Origin: Mariluticola halotolerans | GTDB lineage: Bacteria; Pseudomonadota; Alphaproteobacteria; Rhizobiales; Devosiaceae | Assembly (NCBI RefSeq): GCF_021611515.1 | Contig: NZ_CP090960.1 | Location: 3,144,001-3,208,000 of the forward strand | DNA length: 64,000 nucleotides | Reading direction: 5' to 3' | Shown here: piece after piece, positions 54,059 through 63,552 of the stretch | Position numbering within the stretch: position 1 is the first letter of the stretch | Layout: every line of letters begins with the position of its first letter | Position numbers and translations under genes: made by a program | The notes under the pieces: model-generated | What the model was told of the DNA's origin: nothing | What the model saw: only the letters and a program-made list of their open reading frames with translations | Databases searched by the model: none

Positions 54059-54104
54059 CTGGCATTTCGCCCTGAATTGCGTCTCGATTTTGAAGAGACG
54101 AGTG

Positions 54105-55133
54105 ATGGGCCAGGAAACAATTCTGCCAAATACGCAATCCGTTATTCCCGCCAGCCACGTGCTGGCGGCGTTTAGGCGTGCGCTGGATCTGGCGCAGGGC
54201 TTTGCCGGCGCAACAGCGCCCAATCCACCAGTTGGTTGCGTTTTGCTTGATGCTGAAGGCGTAGAACTTGCCGCAGCAGCCCATGAACAGGCCGGTGAGG
54301 CGCATGCAGAGGCGGCGGCGATCGCCATGGCGCGGGCCAATGGCCATGTCGCGCGCATCCACACCGTGGTAGTCACGCTTGAGCCGTGCAACCATACCGG
54401 GCTGACACCGCCTTGCGTTGACGCCATTCTGGCAACGCCCGCTATTGCTGTCTGGATTGGTGCCGCTGATCCCAATCCTCATGTGATGGGTCGGGGTGCC
54501 GAACGGTTGCGCGCAGCCGGGCTCCGGGTTGGTTTTATCGAGGCTCTGGGCGGCGCACAGTCTTTGGAACTGTCTGGCGCCGCGCGGCGGCTGATTGCGC
54601 CTTTTGCCAAACTTGCGCAAACGGGCCTGCCCTTTGTCACCGTCAAACAGGCGCTGGATGCGCGCGGCAGCATGGTGCCGCCTGTGGGTCAGAAAACATT
54701 CACATCCCCCGCTTCCCTTGATTTCGCGCATCAATTGCGCAAACGGGCCGATGCCATCGTCACCGGCTCGGGCACTGTGCTGGCCGATAATCCTGAATTC
54801 ACGGTGCGCCGCGTGCCCGATTTTGCCGGCAAGAGACGGCATCTGGTCATTCTCGACCGCACCAACAGTGTGCCGGCCGATTATCTTGAAGCCGCGCGGG
54901 CACGTGGATTTGAGGTCACGGTCGAGGGGTCCTTGCGCGATGCGCTGGAACGGCTGGGCGGCCTTGGCGTGCAAGAAGTGCTGATCGAGGCGGGGCCGAC
55001 GCTGGTTGAGCTGGTTCTGGTCAGCAAGCTTTGGGACGAGCACATCATCATTGAACATAAAGGCCTGGCAGGGGCGGCGGACGAGATCGTGATCCGGCAT
55101 GCCCCCTCGCCATGGCTGCCGGGGGAAAGGTAA
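54105..55133 (+). CDS. ribD: Bifunctional riboflavin deaminase/reductase
   Basis: 342 residues from ATG 54105; a TTG at 54090 is possible. N-terminal cytidine-deaminase-like domain with zinc ligands in HAEAAAI and PCNHTGLTPPCVDAI. C-terminal reductase domain with SLDFAHQLRKRADAIVTGSGTVLADNP and EVLIEAGPTL. It performs the second and third steps of riboflavin synthesis. Controlled by the upstream RFN. Confidence 0.95.
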   Translation: MGQETILPNTQSVIPASHVLAAFRRALDLAQGFAGATAPNPPVGCVLLDAEGVELAAAAHEQAGEAHAEAAAIAMARANGHVARIHTVVVTLEPCNHTGLTPPCVDAILATPAIAVWIGAADPNPHVMGRGAERLRAAGLRVGFIEALGGAQSLELSGAARRLIAPFAKLAQTGLPFVTVKQALDARGSMVPPVGQKTFTSPASLDFAHQLRKRADAIVTGSGTVLADNPEFTVRRVPDFAGKRRHLVILDRTNSVPADYLEAARARGFEVTVEGSLRDALERLGGLGVQEVLIEAGPTLVELVLVSKLWDEHIIIEHKGLAGAADEIVIRHAPSPWLPGER

Positions 55134-55137
55134 GCCG

Positions 55138-55746
55138 ATGTTTTCAGGCATTGTTGAAAAACTGGCGCGGGTCAGCGCCGCCGCCCATGACGGGGCAACC
55201 CTTGTTCTCGAGATTGAGACCCAGTTTGGCGATCTCGCACTGGGGGAGAGCGTTGCGGTTAATGGGGTCTGTCTGACCGTGGTCGAATTTTCATCTTCGG
55301 GACTGGCCAAATTCTTTGTCAGCCCGGAGACGACCGCCCGTTCCAATCTGGGGCGGATTACGGTGGGCAGCCTGGTCAATCTCGAACGCGCGGTGCGGCT
55401 CGAAACCCGGCTTTCGGGCCATCTGGTGCAAGGGCATGTGGATGGGCAAGGGGTGCTGGAAACGGTGACCCCCGAGGGTGGCGCGTATTTGTTGCGCCTC
55501 AACCTGCCCGAAACCGTCGGACGCTATTGCGTCGAAAAGGGCTCGATTGCGCTTAACGGGATCAGCCTGACGCTGAACAGCGTTGAAAAACAGACCGGTG
55601 GCTGCGTGATCGGCCTGACCATCATTCCCCATACCTGGGATCATACCAATTTGAACACACTCAAGCCCGGTGACCCGCTCAATGTCGAGGTCGATGTCAT
55701 CGCCAAATATGTGGAGAGCCTATGTCTGCCCTATCTCAAGCCCTGA
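55138..55746 (+). CDS. ribE: Riboflavin synthase, alpha chain
   Basis: 202 residues from ATG 55138. Begins MFSGIVEKL, with the two lumazine-synthase-fold repeats; VNGVCLTVV and LNGISLTLN are the repeated ligand motifs. HLVQGHVDGQG marks the second repeat. It dismutates two dimethylribityllumazine molecules to riboflavin. Four bases after ribD and overlapping ribBA by 25 bases. Confidence 0.95.
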   Translation: MFSGIVEKLARVSAAAHDGATLVLEIETQFGDLALGESVAVNGVCLTVVEFSSSGLAKFFVSPETTARSNLGRITVGSLVNLERAVRLETRLSGHLVQGHVDGQGVLETVTPEGGAYLLRLNLPETVGRYCVEKGSIALNGISLTLNSVEKQTGGCVIGLTIIPHTWDHTNLNTLKPGDPLNVEVDVIAKYVESLCLPYLKP

Positions 55747-56918
55747 GCGCCTTAAAGCAGGGCAAAATGATTGTGCTCGTCGATGACGAGGACCGCGAGA
55801 ATGAAGGCGATCTGATCGTTGCGGCGGAGTTTGCCACGCCCGAAGCGGTCAATTTCATGGCCACGCACGGGCGTGGACTGATCTGTCTGGCGTTGACCGG
55901 CGCGCAGGTTGACCGGTTCAATCTGCCACCCATGGTCAGGGATAATCAGGCCCGCCGCTCGACCGCGTTCACCGTCTCAATTGAGGCGCGCGCGGGTATT
56001 ACCACCGGCATTTCGGCCTTTGACCGGGCCCGGACCATTGCTGCAGCGGTCAATCCTGATGCTATGGCTGAGGATATCGTTTCGCCGGGGCATGTGTTTC
56101 CGCTTCGGGCGGCCGAAGGTGGCGTGTTGGCGCGCAATGGCCATACCGAGGGGGCAACCGATCTGATGCGGCTCGCTGGGCTGAAGCCGGGGGCGGTGAT
56201 CTGCGAGGTGATGCGCGATGATGGCGAGATGGCGCGGCGGCCCGATCTGGACCTGTTTGCGCAAAAGCACGGCTTGCCGGTGCTGACCATCCGCGAACTG
56301 GTGGAATATCGCATCAAAACCGAAGTTCAGGTGGAAGAAGTGGCCAGCGCCAGCTTGCCGTCTGTCTTTGCCGAGAGCCCGATGCGGGTGCATGCGTTCA
56401 AGAGCCTTGTCGATGGCGTTGAACATCTGGCGCTGGTCAAGGGGCCTTTGCCGGAGGTGCCGTTGATCCGGGTGCATTCGGAATGCCTGACTGGGGATGC
56501 GCTGGGGTCATTGCGCTGTGATTGCGGGGCGCAATTGCAGGAAAGTCTTCGCCTGATTTCCGAAAGCGATGGCGGTGCGGTGATCTATCTGCGCGGGCAG
56601 GAAGGGCGCGGCATTGGGCTGGCCAACAAGATACGCGCCTATGCCTTGCAGGATGCAGGCCAGGACACGGTGGATGCCAATACAGCCCTCGGTTTTGCCG
56701 CTGATGCGCGTGACTATGCGGTGGCGGCGCAAATCCTCAAGACCCTTGGCGTCAGCCGGGTGAACCTTCTCAGCAATAATCCGCACAAGGAAAAAGACTT
56801 GCAGCGCTATGGCATTGCTGTCGCCAAACGCCTGCCGCTGATCATTCCGCCCAACCCGTTCAATGCCGGCTATCTCACGACCAAACGCGAGAAGTTCGGC
56901 CATATCCTTGCCCATTAG
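55722..56918 (+). CDS. ribBA: Bifunctional DHBP synthase / GTP cyclohydrolase II
   Basis: 398 residues. N-terminal RibB with [27 protein letters not shown] and [27 protein letters not shown]-terminal RibA keeps the zinc site in [21 protein letters not shown] and the [13 protein letters not shown] and [10 protein letters not shown] motifs, so both activities are probably present; in many proteobacteria the RibA part is degenerate. Confidence 0.95.
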   Translation: MSALSQALSALKQGKMIVLVDDEDRENEGDLIVAAEFATPEAVNFMATHGRGLICLALTGAQVDRFNLPPMVRDNQARRSTAFTVSIEARAGITTGISAFDRARTIAAAVNPDAMAEDIVSPGHVFPLRAAEGGVLARNGHTEGATDLMRLAGLKPGAVICEVMRDDGEMARRPDLDLFAQKHGLPVLTIRELVEYRIKTEVQVEEVASASLPSVFAESPMRVHAFKSLVDGVEHLALVKGPLPEVPLIRVHSECLTGDALGSLRCDCGAQLQESLRLISESDGGAVIYLRGQEGRGIGLANKIRAYALQDAGQDTVDANTALGFAADARDYAVAAQILKTLGVSRVNLLSNNPHKEKDLQRYGIAVAKRLPLIIPPNPFNAGYLTTKREKFGHILAH

Positions 56919-56932
56919 AAACGAGACCAGAC

Positions 56933-57394
56933 ATGTCCAAAGACAAAAAAACTGCCAAAAGCCGGGTCGCCATTGTGGTCAGCCGGTTCAATGAAGATGT
57001 CACCTCCGGCCTGCTCAAGGGCGCCCTTGCCGAATTGGATGATCGTGGTGTGCGTGTCGCCGAGGGTGATATCATCACCGCGCCGGGGGCGTTCGAAATC
57101 CCGCTGATTGCGCAAAAGCTGGCCCAGACCGGCAAGTTTGAAGGCGTGGTTTGTCTCGGCTGCGTCATCAAGGGCGATACGGCGCATTTCGAATATATCT
57201 CCGAGGCCGCCAGCCACGGGTTGATGCAGGCCTCACTGAAAACCGGGGTGCCACTGGCCTTCGGCATTTTGACCACCTACGAAGAAGAACAGGCCGTGGT
57301 GCGCAGCCGCGATGATGCCCACAACAAGGGCCGGGAGGCGGCGGCGGCTTGCGTTGAATCCATGGCGGTGCTGGCCGGAATCACTGCGCGCTAA
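56933..57394 (+). CDS. ribH: 6,7-dimethyl-8-ribityllumazine synthase
   Basis: 153 residues. VVSRFNEDVTSGLLKGAL, TAPGAFEIPLIAQKL, VCLGCVIKGDTAHFEYI and FGILTTYEEEQAVVRS are the family motifs. Condenses the products of RibD and RibB. Last gene of the rib operon; no nusB follows, unlike the order in many alphaproteobacteria. Confidence 0.95.
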   Translation: MSKDKKTAKSRVAIVVSRFNEDVTSGLLKGALAELDDRGVRVAEGDIITAPGAFEIPLIAQKLAQTGKFEGVVCLGCVIKGDTAHFEYISEAASHGLMQASLKTGVPLAFGILTTYEEEQAVVRSRDDAHNKGREAAAACVESMAVLAGITAR

Positions 57395-57473
57395 CGGCGG
57401 AGCGGAGGGTTGGGTTTGGCAGGATTTATTTCCCGCAGCGTCATAATACCCAGCATCGTCATATTTCCCCGGT

Positions 57474-57782
57474 CGTCATGCTCGGGCTTGGCCCGAGTAT
57501 CCATGAGATGGTGCGGCGTAACAGATGGGCGTCGGGAGGCCGTGCTTCATCCCGCCATCGACCGAACCGGATGGTTGGCATGGGCCCTCGGGTCAAGCCC
57601 AAGGGTGACGATGTGTGGGGGATAAGGGTGCGGTGTTTGCCGCGCCCTCCACCGTCATCCCCGCTTGCGCGGGAACCACACTGGGGGTGGGCAGGCACTG
57701 AAGCCCTCATGGTGAGCCTGTCGAACCACGAGGGTGGTCAGCACCGCGTGCGCCGCACATCCTTCGACGGGCTCAGGGTGAG
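57474..57782. repeat. Mosaic of inverted short intergenic repeats
   Basis: Two families occur as inverted pairs. Family 1 (CGTCA-N5-GGGCTTG-N-CCCGAG) is at 57474-57497 and, inverted, at 57587-57610. Family 2 (TTCGAC-R-GGCTCA-N3-TGAG) is inverted at 57706-57725 and direct at 57763-57782. Between them CCCGC-ttgc-GCGGG (57660-57673) follows CGTCAT. This fills most of the 430-base gap between convergent ribH and cutC. Elements of these forms are common between genes in Hyphomicrobiales and Sphingomonadales. No gene is apparent here. Confidence 0.7.
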
Positions 57783-57824
57783 GGCGGTGGCCAGCTCAGA
57801 CACTGCCTGATCGCCGAGAACACG

Positions 57825-58586
57825 CTAAAGCGTCTTTGCGGCCCTGATGGTCTGGCGCACCGCGTCTTCATCGGTGATGGTATTGAGGTATTCGCGCTCT
57901 AGATCGGTGCTGCCCATGCCGATACGCGGATTTCGGAACTGCATGGTGGAGGGTGTGGTCGTCAGGGCGGCGAAATGCATTTCCTGCGCGCCCGTGCGGT
58001 CGCGGATTTCGGCAATATTGGCGGCATCCAGCTCGCCGCAGACCATGACGATCAGCCGGTCACCGGCGGCCTGAATGGTATCCTTGAGCACGTCGGCGCC
58101 CTCGAGCGCCGTGTCATGCTGGCCGCTGGTCAATACCCGGTCGACCCCGACCCGGACAAGTGCTTCCAAAGCTTCGCGGTGGTTGCGTGTCATGTCGAAG
58201 GCGCGATGGCAGGTGACTGTCATGGGGCCCGCCGCTTCGACCGCCTGCCGCGTGCGATCTTCATCAATCGTGCCATCGGCATTGAGAAAGCCGATAACAA
58301 TGCCGACTACACCCAGCGCGCGCATCTGCCTTATGTCCTCAAGAATCGAAGCAAACTCCATTTCCGAATAAAGGAAGTCGCCGCCGCGCGGGCGGATGAT
58401 TGGGTGGAAGGGAATTTTGCCGGCGCGCAAGACTTCACGGACCGTGCCGATGCTCGGGGTCAGCCCGCCTTCCATCAGCGAGGCGCAGAGTTCAACCCGG
58501 TCAGCGCCGGCCTTTTCGGCGGCCAGATAGCCGTCTATTCCCTCAACACAGATCTCGATTGTCGGGACGTTGGGCATTGCGGGCAT
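57825..58586 (-). CDS. cutC: CutC family protein
   Basis: 253 residues, TIM barrel. [51 protein letters not shown] and TCHRAFDMT are diagnostic. CutC was linked to copper homeostasis, although copper binding in bacteria has been disputed. An ATG nine bases further in is a possible start. Convergent with ribH across the repeat mosaic. Confidence 0.93.
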   Translation of the reverse strand: MPAMPNVPTIEICVEGIDGYLAAEKAGADRVELCASLMEGGLTPSIGTVREVLRAGKIPFHPIIRPRGGDFLYSEMEFASILEDIRQMRALGVVGIVIGFLNADGTIDEDRTRQAVEAAGPMTVTCHRAFDMTRNHREALEALVRVGVDRVLTSGQHDTALEGADVLKDTIQAAGDRLIVMVCGELDAANIAEIRDRTGAQEMHFAALTTTPSTMQFRNPRIGMGSTDLEREYLNTITDEDAVRQTIRAAKTL

Positions 58587-58746
58587 TCCTTTGCGCTGTT
58601 CATCTGTCTTGCCGGGCTTTTATCATTACATCAGCCTCGGTGGTTGCGGGGAGCAATTGGTTGGCAGACAATGCTTTTGTGCGCTTGACCTCGCACAGGA
58701 ACATCCTACAAATCACCCTTTCTGGTGATCAAGCTGCGGAGATGAA

Positions 58747-59814
58747 ATGCTTATCGGTGCCTCTATATTCGACCTTTCCACCCCGGTGCCCGTGATCGAC
58801 GAGGCGGTGGTTGCGGCGAATATCGCCCGGGTTCAAGCTTATATGGATGCGCACGGGATCAGCTTTCGCCCCCACATCAAGACCCACAAGCTGCCGTTTC
58901 TGGCCGACGCACAAGTCGAAGCCGGGGCGCGGGGTATTAACTGCCAGAAAATCTCGGAGGCCGAGGTTTTTGCAGATGCCGGGTTTGAGGATATCCTGAT
59001 CACCTTCAATATTCTCGGGCCGGAGAAGATTGCGCCCTTGCAGGCGCTCAATGCTCGCACGCGCCTGTCGGTCGTTGCCGACAGTTCCGAGACGGTGGCG
59101 GGGCTCGCTGCCGCGTTTTCTGCGGAGGCACCGCTGACGGTTCTGGTGGAATGCGATACCGGGGGTGGGCGCTGTGGCGTGCAAAGCCCTGAGGCGGCGC
59201 TGGCGCTGGCGCAGGAAATTGCTGCAGCTCCAGGCCTGCGGTTCGGCGGGCTGATGACCTATCCCAAGCCCAATTCAGCCGAAACCGTCGAAGCGTTCCT
59301 CGGCGGTGCCGTGGCCTTGCTCGACGCCGCTGGTGTCGAATGCCCGGTGGTGAGTAATGGCGGCACGCCAAGCCTGTTTGATGCGCATCTGGTGCCGAGC
59401 GCAACCGAACACCGCGCTGGCACCTATATCTATAACGACCGGTCGCTGATCCGGGCCGGGCATTGCGACGCATCGCAATGCGCCATGCATGTTCTGGCGA
59501 GCGTTGTCTCCCGCCCCACCGAGAACCGGGCCGTGCTCGATGCCGGATCAAAGGCGCTCACCTCCGATCTTTTGGGCTTCGAGGATCACGGCATGATTGT
59601 GGGTTATCCGGATGCGCGGATCGTGGGGTTGTCAGAGGAACATGCGGTGGTCGACCTGTCCGGGTCGGCAAAAAAGCCGGCCATCGGCGAGAAGGTGCGG
59701 ATCATTCCGAACCACACCTGCGTTGTCAGCAATCTGTTCGATAATGTTGTGTTCCACAGAGACGGGGCAGTTACCCGCGTTGCGCCGGTCGCCGCGCGCG
59801 GGCGGGTCTGGTAA
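58747..59814 (+). CDS. PLP-dependent D-threonine aldolase / D-serine dehydratase family protein
   Basis: 355 residues. Alanine-racemase-like N-terminal barrel with the PLP lysine Lys45 in RPHIKTHK, and a C-terminal beta domain with His323-Thr-Cys325 in PNHTC. The HxC pair is the zinc site of eukaryotic-type D-serine dehydratases, while D-threonine aldolases commonly have His-x-Asp there. Removal of D-serine or a beta-hydroxy-D-amino acid is the likely role. Start follows GGAG. Divergent from cutC; no regulator gene adjacent. Confidence 0.83.
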   Translation: MLIGASIFDLSTPVPVIDEAVVAANIARVQAYMDAHGISFRPHIKTHKLPFLADAQVEAGARGINCQKISEAEVFADAGFEDILITFNILGPEKIAPLQALNARTRLSVVADSSETVAGLAAAFSAEAPLTVLVECDTGGGRCGVQSPEAALALAQEIAAAPGLRFGGLMTYPKPNSAETVEAFLGGAVALLDAAGVECPVVSNGGTPSLFDAHLVPSATEHRAGTYIYNDRSLIRAGHCDASQCAMHVLASVVSRPTENRAVLDAGSKALTSDLLGFEDHGMIVGYPDARIVGLSEEHAVVDLSGSAKKPAIGEKVRIIPNHTCVVSNLFDNVVFHRDGAVTRVAPVAARGRVW

Positions 59815-59920
59815 TGTCGACGATATTCATGGCTGTGTAGTTAAGTATTCAGTTTTGTCTATCTGTGTTTTGAATTCAGTATGTTCTGGGTATTTATTCA
59901 TCTTATAGCTTAAGTTTGAA

Positions 59921-59947
59921 AACGGGATCAGTCAGACTGATCCCGTT
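59921..59947. terminator. Bidirectional terminator between the D-amino acid gene and putA
   Basis: AACGGGATCAGT and its exact complement with a three-base loop form a 12-bp stem. Read towards the left, after putA, it is followed by TTTTC; towards the right by TTTAC. Ten bases after the putA stop at 59957. Confidence 0.8.
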
Positions 59948-59956
59948 TACTTTCAA

Positions 59957-62900
59957 CTATGCTGAGGCCAGCAGTTGTGTATTGCCGCCAGCCGCCGTGG
60001 TGTTGATGCAGAGGTGCCGTTCGATATGGTAGCGGGTGGCATAGGCCGCCTCCGTAATCAGCGGCAACAGGGCACCGGGACGGGCTGCCAATGCCTTGCG
60101 CAAGGCGCGGGCATCCGCTTCATTTCCCCAGAATGCCACGGCGTCAAAGCCTTGCAGATCAACCAGAATTTCGGGCGACAATTGTCCGTCGAGTTCACTG
60201 CCCGGCGCGATTTCGAGCGCAGTGCAACCTTCGGCGCGGGCGATGGTCGCTTGCTGACGGGCCGCCTCGCGATCTGGTCCAAGGCACAAAACCAGACCTC
60301 GCGGATGCACCGATAGCCGGTTGGATTCACCTGTGACACCGGGCATGCTGGTGCGCTTGAGGGCTGTGTCATTGCTCGGACGTCCCAGCGCGTTGATGGC
60401 CTGCTGTACCTGTTCGCGCGGTGCCTCCGTCCCGCTGGCTGCGCCACTGCTGCCATTCTCATGTCGGGTGAAGTGCGGGACATAGGCCGGGCCGCCAGCT
60501 TTCGGGCCGGTACCGGAAAGGCCTTCGCCGCCAAAGGGCTGCGAGCCGACAATGGCACCGATCTGGTTGCGATTGACATAGGCATTGCCCACATGCAGTC
60601 GCGACAAGATGCTCTGCACCCGGTCATCGACACGGGTATGCAGGCCAAAGGTCAGGCCATAGCCGGTCTTGTTGATATCATCGACGATCCGGTCAATTTC
60701 CCCGGCGGCAAAGGTTGCGACATGCAGGACGGGGCCGAAGATTTCCTCTTTCAGCTCGGCAATGCCGTTGAGCCTGATGACCGTCGGGCTGACGAAATAG
60801 CCTTGTTGCGGCACGGCACAGCGGTGCAGCACGCGGCCGTCCGCTTCAGCCTGATCGATATGGGCATTGATTTTGGCGCGGGCCGTTTGATCGATCACCG
60901 GGCCGCCATCGATTGAAAGTGCCCAGGGGTCGCCAATGTTCAACGCGTCCATGGCACCATAGAGCATCTTGAGGAAAGGTTCGGCGATGTCCTCCTGCAA
61001 ATAGAGCATGCGCAGGGCCGAACAGCGCTGGCCGGCGCTCTGGAACGAGGAGGCGACAATATCGCGGATGGCTTGTTCGGGCAGGGCAGTACTGTCGACG
61101 ATCATGGCGTTCAGCCCGCCGGTTTCGGCAATCAGCGGCGCGTCGGGGGCGAGGTTTTCGGCCATGGCCTTGTTGATATGCTGGGCCGTCACTGTGGAGC
61201 CGGTAAAGCAGAGGCCGTCAACGCGCGGTTCGCTAGAGAGTTTGGCACCGATAACCGAACCGGCACCGGGCAGGCATTGCAGTGCGGTTGGCGGCACGCC
61301 CGCTTCCAGCAGCAGGTCGATGGCCTTGGTGGCGATCAGGGGGGTGGTTTCGGCGGGTTTGGCAAGCACGGCATTGCCGGCGGCAAGGGCGGCGCTGATC
61401 TGGCCGGTGAAAATCGCCAGCGGGAAATTCCACGGCGAAATGCAGGCGAAAACGCCACGGGCCGGAGTGTCGAGGGTCAGCGCCTGATTGGCGTAATAGC
61501 GCAGAAAATCCACGGCCTCGCGCAGTTCCGCCACGGCATCGAACGGGTTCTTGCCCGCTTCCCGTGCGGCAAGGGCGAAGAATTCTCCGGCATTGGCCTC
61601 ATAGAGATCGGCGGCTTTTAAAAGGATGGTCCGGCGCTGATCCTTGGCTATATCCCAGGGCTTTGCTGCCGCCAGCGCGGTTTCCACGTCGTCTTCGGAA
61701 GCGTCGGTGACAAAGCCCGGCTGATCATCGGGATTGGCCGGGTTTTCAACCTTTTGACGTTCTGCTCCGACAACAGGCCCGGCAATACGGGGCGCGGCTT
61801 CCCATTGGATTGTAACGAAGGGCGCGCGTGCCGCTTCAAATGCTGCGGCATCGACCGGGTCGTTGAGGTTCCAGCCTTCGGCATTGATCCGGTCCGCCCC
61901 ATAGATTGCGGGCGGCAGGGGCGTTGCCGGGTTTTTAGGTGCATCCAGATAGGTTTCGACTTCGGCGAACGGATCGGCGGCCACCAGTTCGGGCGGCACC
62001 GCCTCATCGACGATCTGGTTGACGAAGGAGCTGTTGGCGCCATTTTCCAGCAGGCGGCGCACCAGATAGGCGAGCAAGTCGCGATGCGGGCCGACGGGTG
62101 CATAAATGCGGCAGCCGGTGCCATGCTGTTCCAGCACCAGATCATGCAGCGCTTCGCCCATGCCATGCAGGCGCTGGAATTCAAAGGCGGTGTTGTCGGT
62201 TGCCATATGCAGGATGGCGGCGACGGTATGGGCGTTATGGGTGGCAAATTGCGGGTAGATCCGGTCGGTCATGCCGAGCAGTTTGCGCGCATTGGCAATA
62301 TAGGAGAGATCGGTGGAGGGTTTGCGGGTAAACACCGGATAATCGGGAATGCCCAGCACCTGCGCCTGTTTGATCTCGCTGTCCCAATAGGCACCCTTGA
62401 CCAACCGCACCATCAGGCGGCGCTGATGTTTTTCCGCCAAGGCATAGAGCCAGTCAATCACCTGCGGCGCGCGGCGGCCATAGGCCTGCACTACAACGCC
62501 AAAGCCGTCCCATCCCGCGAGAGCCTCATCAGCCAACACGGCTTCGATCACATCGAGGGACAGGTCGAGCCGGTCGGCCTCCTCGGCATCAATGTTCAGC
62601 CCCATGCCCGCAGTTTTCGCCGCCAGTGCCAAAGCCTTGACCCGGGGCACCAGCACGTCCAGCACCTTTGCGTGCTGCACGCTTTCATAGCGCGGATAGA
62701 GGGCGGATAATTTGATCGAAATGCCGGGATTTTTGCGAATATCAGCACTATCGCAGTTTTCAGCAGTCGCCTCGATCGCGCGCTCATAGGCCAGGTGATA
62801 GCGCCTTGCGTCCTCATCGGTCAGCGCGGCTTCGCCCAGCATGTCATAGGAATAGGTAAAGCCCTTGGCTTCGCGTCCGGCGGCGCGGGTCATGGCTTCG

Positions 62901-63430
62901 CTAATATCGCGCCCGAGCACGAATTGACGGCCCATTTCGCGCATGGCCTGAGCGACGGCCGTGCGGATCACCGGTTCGCCCAACCGCTTGACGGTGCCGG
63001 TCAGCACCCCGGCAAGGCCGGGCTGTTTGGCATCCAGTACCTTGCCGGTCAGCATGAGCGCCCAGGTGGAGGCATTGACGAGGGACGAGGAGGAACGGCC
63101 CAGATGCTTGCCCCAGTCGGAGGGGGCAATCTTGTCTTCGATCAGGGCATCGATGGTGCTGGTGTCAGGCACGCGCAACAGCGCCTCGGCCAGACACATC
63201 AGGGCAACGCCTTCATTGGTGGTCAGACCATATTCGGCCAGAAACGGCTCCATCAGTCCGGAACTGCCGCGCTTGCGGATATCCTTGACCAAAGTCACCG
63301 CCCGCGCGGAAATGGCGCTGCAATCCTTCGCGTCCAGCGCTGCCAGGGTGATCAGCTCCGAGAGGGCTTTGGATTCGTTCTTGAGCGTTCCCGTGCGCAT
63401 GTCAGCACGGATGGTGGCGAGCGTCGGCAT
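59957..63430 (-). CDS. putA: Bifunctional proline dehydrogenase / pyrroline-5-carboxylate dehydrogenase
   Basis: 1157 residues. The N-terminal half is the proline dehydrogenase barrel (ISIKLSALYPRYE, LNIDAEEADRLDLSLDV, VRLVKGAYWDSEIKQAQ). The second half is the aldehyde dehydrogenase (SPWNFPLAIFTGQ, catalytic Cys near residue 802 in SAGQRCSALR, EEIFGPVLHV). It begins without the ribbon-helix-helix DNA-binding domain of E. coli PutA, so it does not regulate itself. The extra C-terminal stretch of about 170 residues is the lid-like domain of long PutAs. Oxidises proline to glutamate; the final step for proline formed from hydroxyproline in this window. Confidence 0.96.
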   Translation of the reverse strand: MPTLATIRADMRTGTLKNESKALSELITLAALDAKDCSAISARAVTLVKDIRKRGSSGLMEPFLAEYGLTTNEGVALMCLAEALLRVPDTSTIDALIEDKIAPSDWGKHLGRSSSSLVNASTWALMLTGKVLDAKQPGLAGVLTGTVKRLGEPVIRTAVAQAMREMGRQFVLGRDISEAMTRAAGREAKGFTYSYDMLGEAALTDEDARRYHLAYERAIEATAENCDSADIRKNPGISIKLSALYPRYESVQHAKVLDVLVPRVKALALAAKTAGMGLNIDAEEADRLDLSLDVIEAVLADEALAGWDGFGVVVQAYGRRAPQVIDWLYALAEKHQRRLMVRLVKGAYWDSEIKQAQVLGIPDYPVFTRKPSTDLSYIANARKLLGMTDRIYPQFATHNAHTVAAILHMATDNTAFEFQRLHGMGEALHDLVLEQHGTGCRIYAPVGPHRDLLAYLVRRLLENGANSSFVNQIVDEAVPPELVAADPFAEVETYLDAPKNPATPLPPAIYGADRINAEGWNLNDPVDAAAFEAARAPFVTIQWEAAPRIAGPVVGAERQKVENPANPDDQPGFVTDASEDDVETALAAAKPWDIAKDQRRTILLKAADLYEANAGEFFALAAREAGKNPFDAVAELREAVDFLRYYANQALTLDTPARGVFACISPWNFPLAIFTGQISAALAAGNAVLAKPAETTPLIATKAIDLLLEAGVPPTALQCLPGAGSVIGAKLSSEPRVDGLCFTGSTVTAQHINKAMAENLAPDAPLIAETGGLNAMIVDSTALPEQAIRDIVASSFQSAGQRCSALRMLYLQEDIAEPFLKMLYGAMDALNIGDPWALSIDGGPVIDQTARAKINAHIDQAEADGRVLHRCAVPQQGYFVSPTVIRLNGIAELKEEIFGPVLHVATFAAGEIDRIVDDINKTGYGLTFGLHTRVDDRVQSILSRLHVGNAYVNRNQIGAIVGSQPFGGEGLSGTGPKAGGPAYVPHFTRHENGSSGAASGTEAPREQVQQAINALGRPSNDTALKRTSMPGVTGESNRLSVHPRGLVLCLGPDREAARQQATIARAEGCTALEIAPGSELDGQLSPEILVDLQGFDAVAFWGNEADARALRKALAARPGALLPLITEAAYATRYHIERHLCINTTAAGGNTQLLASA

Positions 63431-63480
63431 GGCAGGGTTCCCTTGTTGGCCTTATATCCCCATGATATGGGCGATCAGCT

Positions 63481-63504
63481 TTGCATTTTTCCCAAATAAT
63501 GCAA
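63481..63504. promoter_or_regulatory. Lrp-type palindrome between putA and putR
   Basis: TTGCATT-N10-AATGCAA lies in the AT-rich 122-base gap between the divergent putA and regulator genes, 51 bases upstream of putA. Spacing and AT-rich centre suit an Lrp/AsnC dimer, most likely the neighbouring PutR. Confidence 0.6.
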
Positions 63505-63552
63505 TTATGTAGTGAATACGACTATAGTTTGATGTAGGGGCAGGAAAAGTGC

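Noticed and set aside
53874-55502. A 542-codon minus-strand open frame across the riboswitch and ribD/ribE
   Set aside because: It is antisense to well-supported ribD, ribE and the RFN element, has no family motifs and arises from high-GC codon bias.
57474-57782. CRISPR array or transposon remnant in the repeat-rich gap
   Set aside because: Repeats are few, inverted, unequal in spacing and of two different families; no cas or transposase genes.
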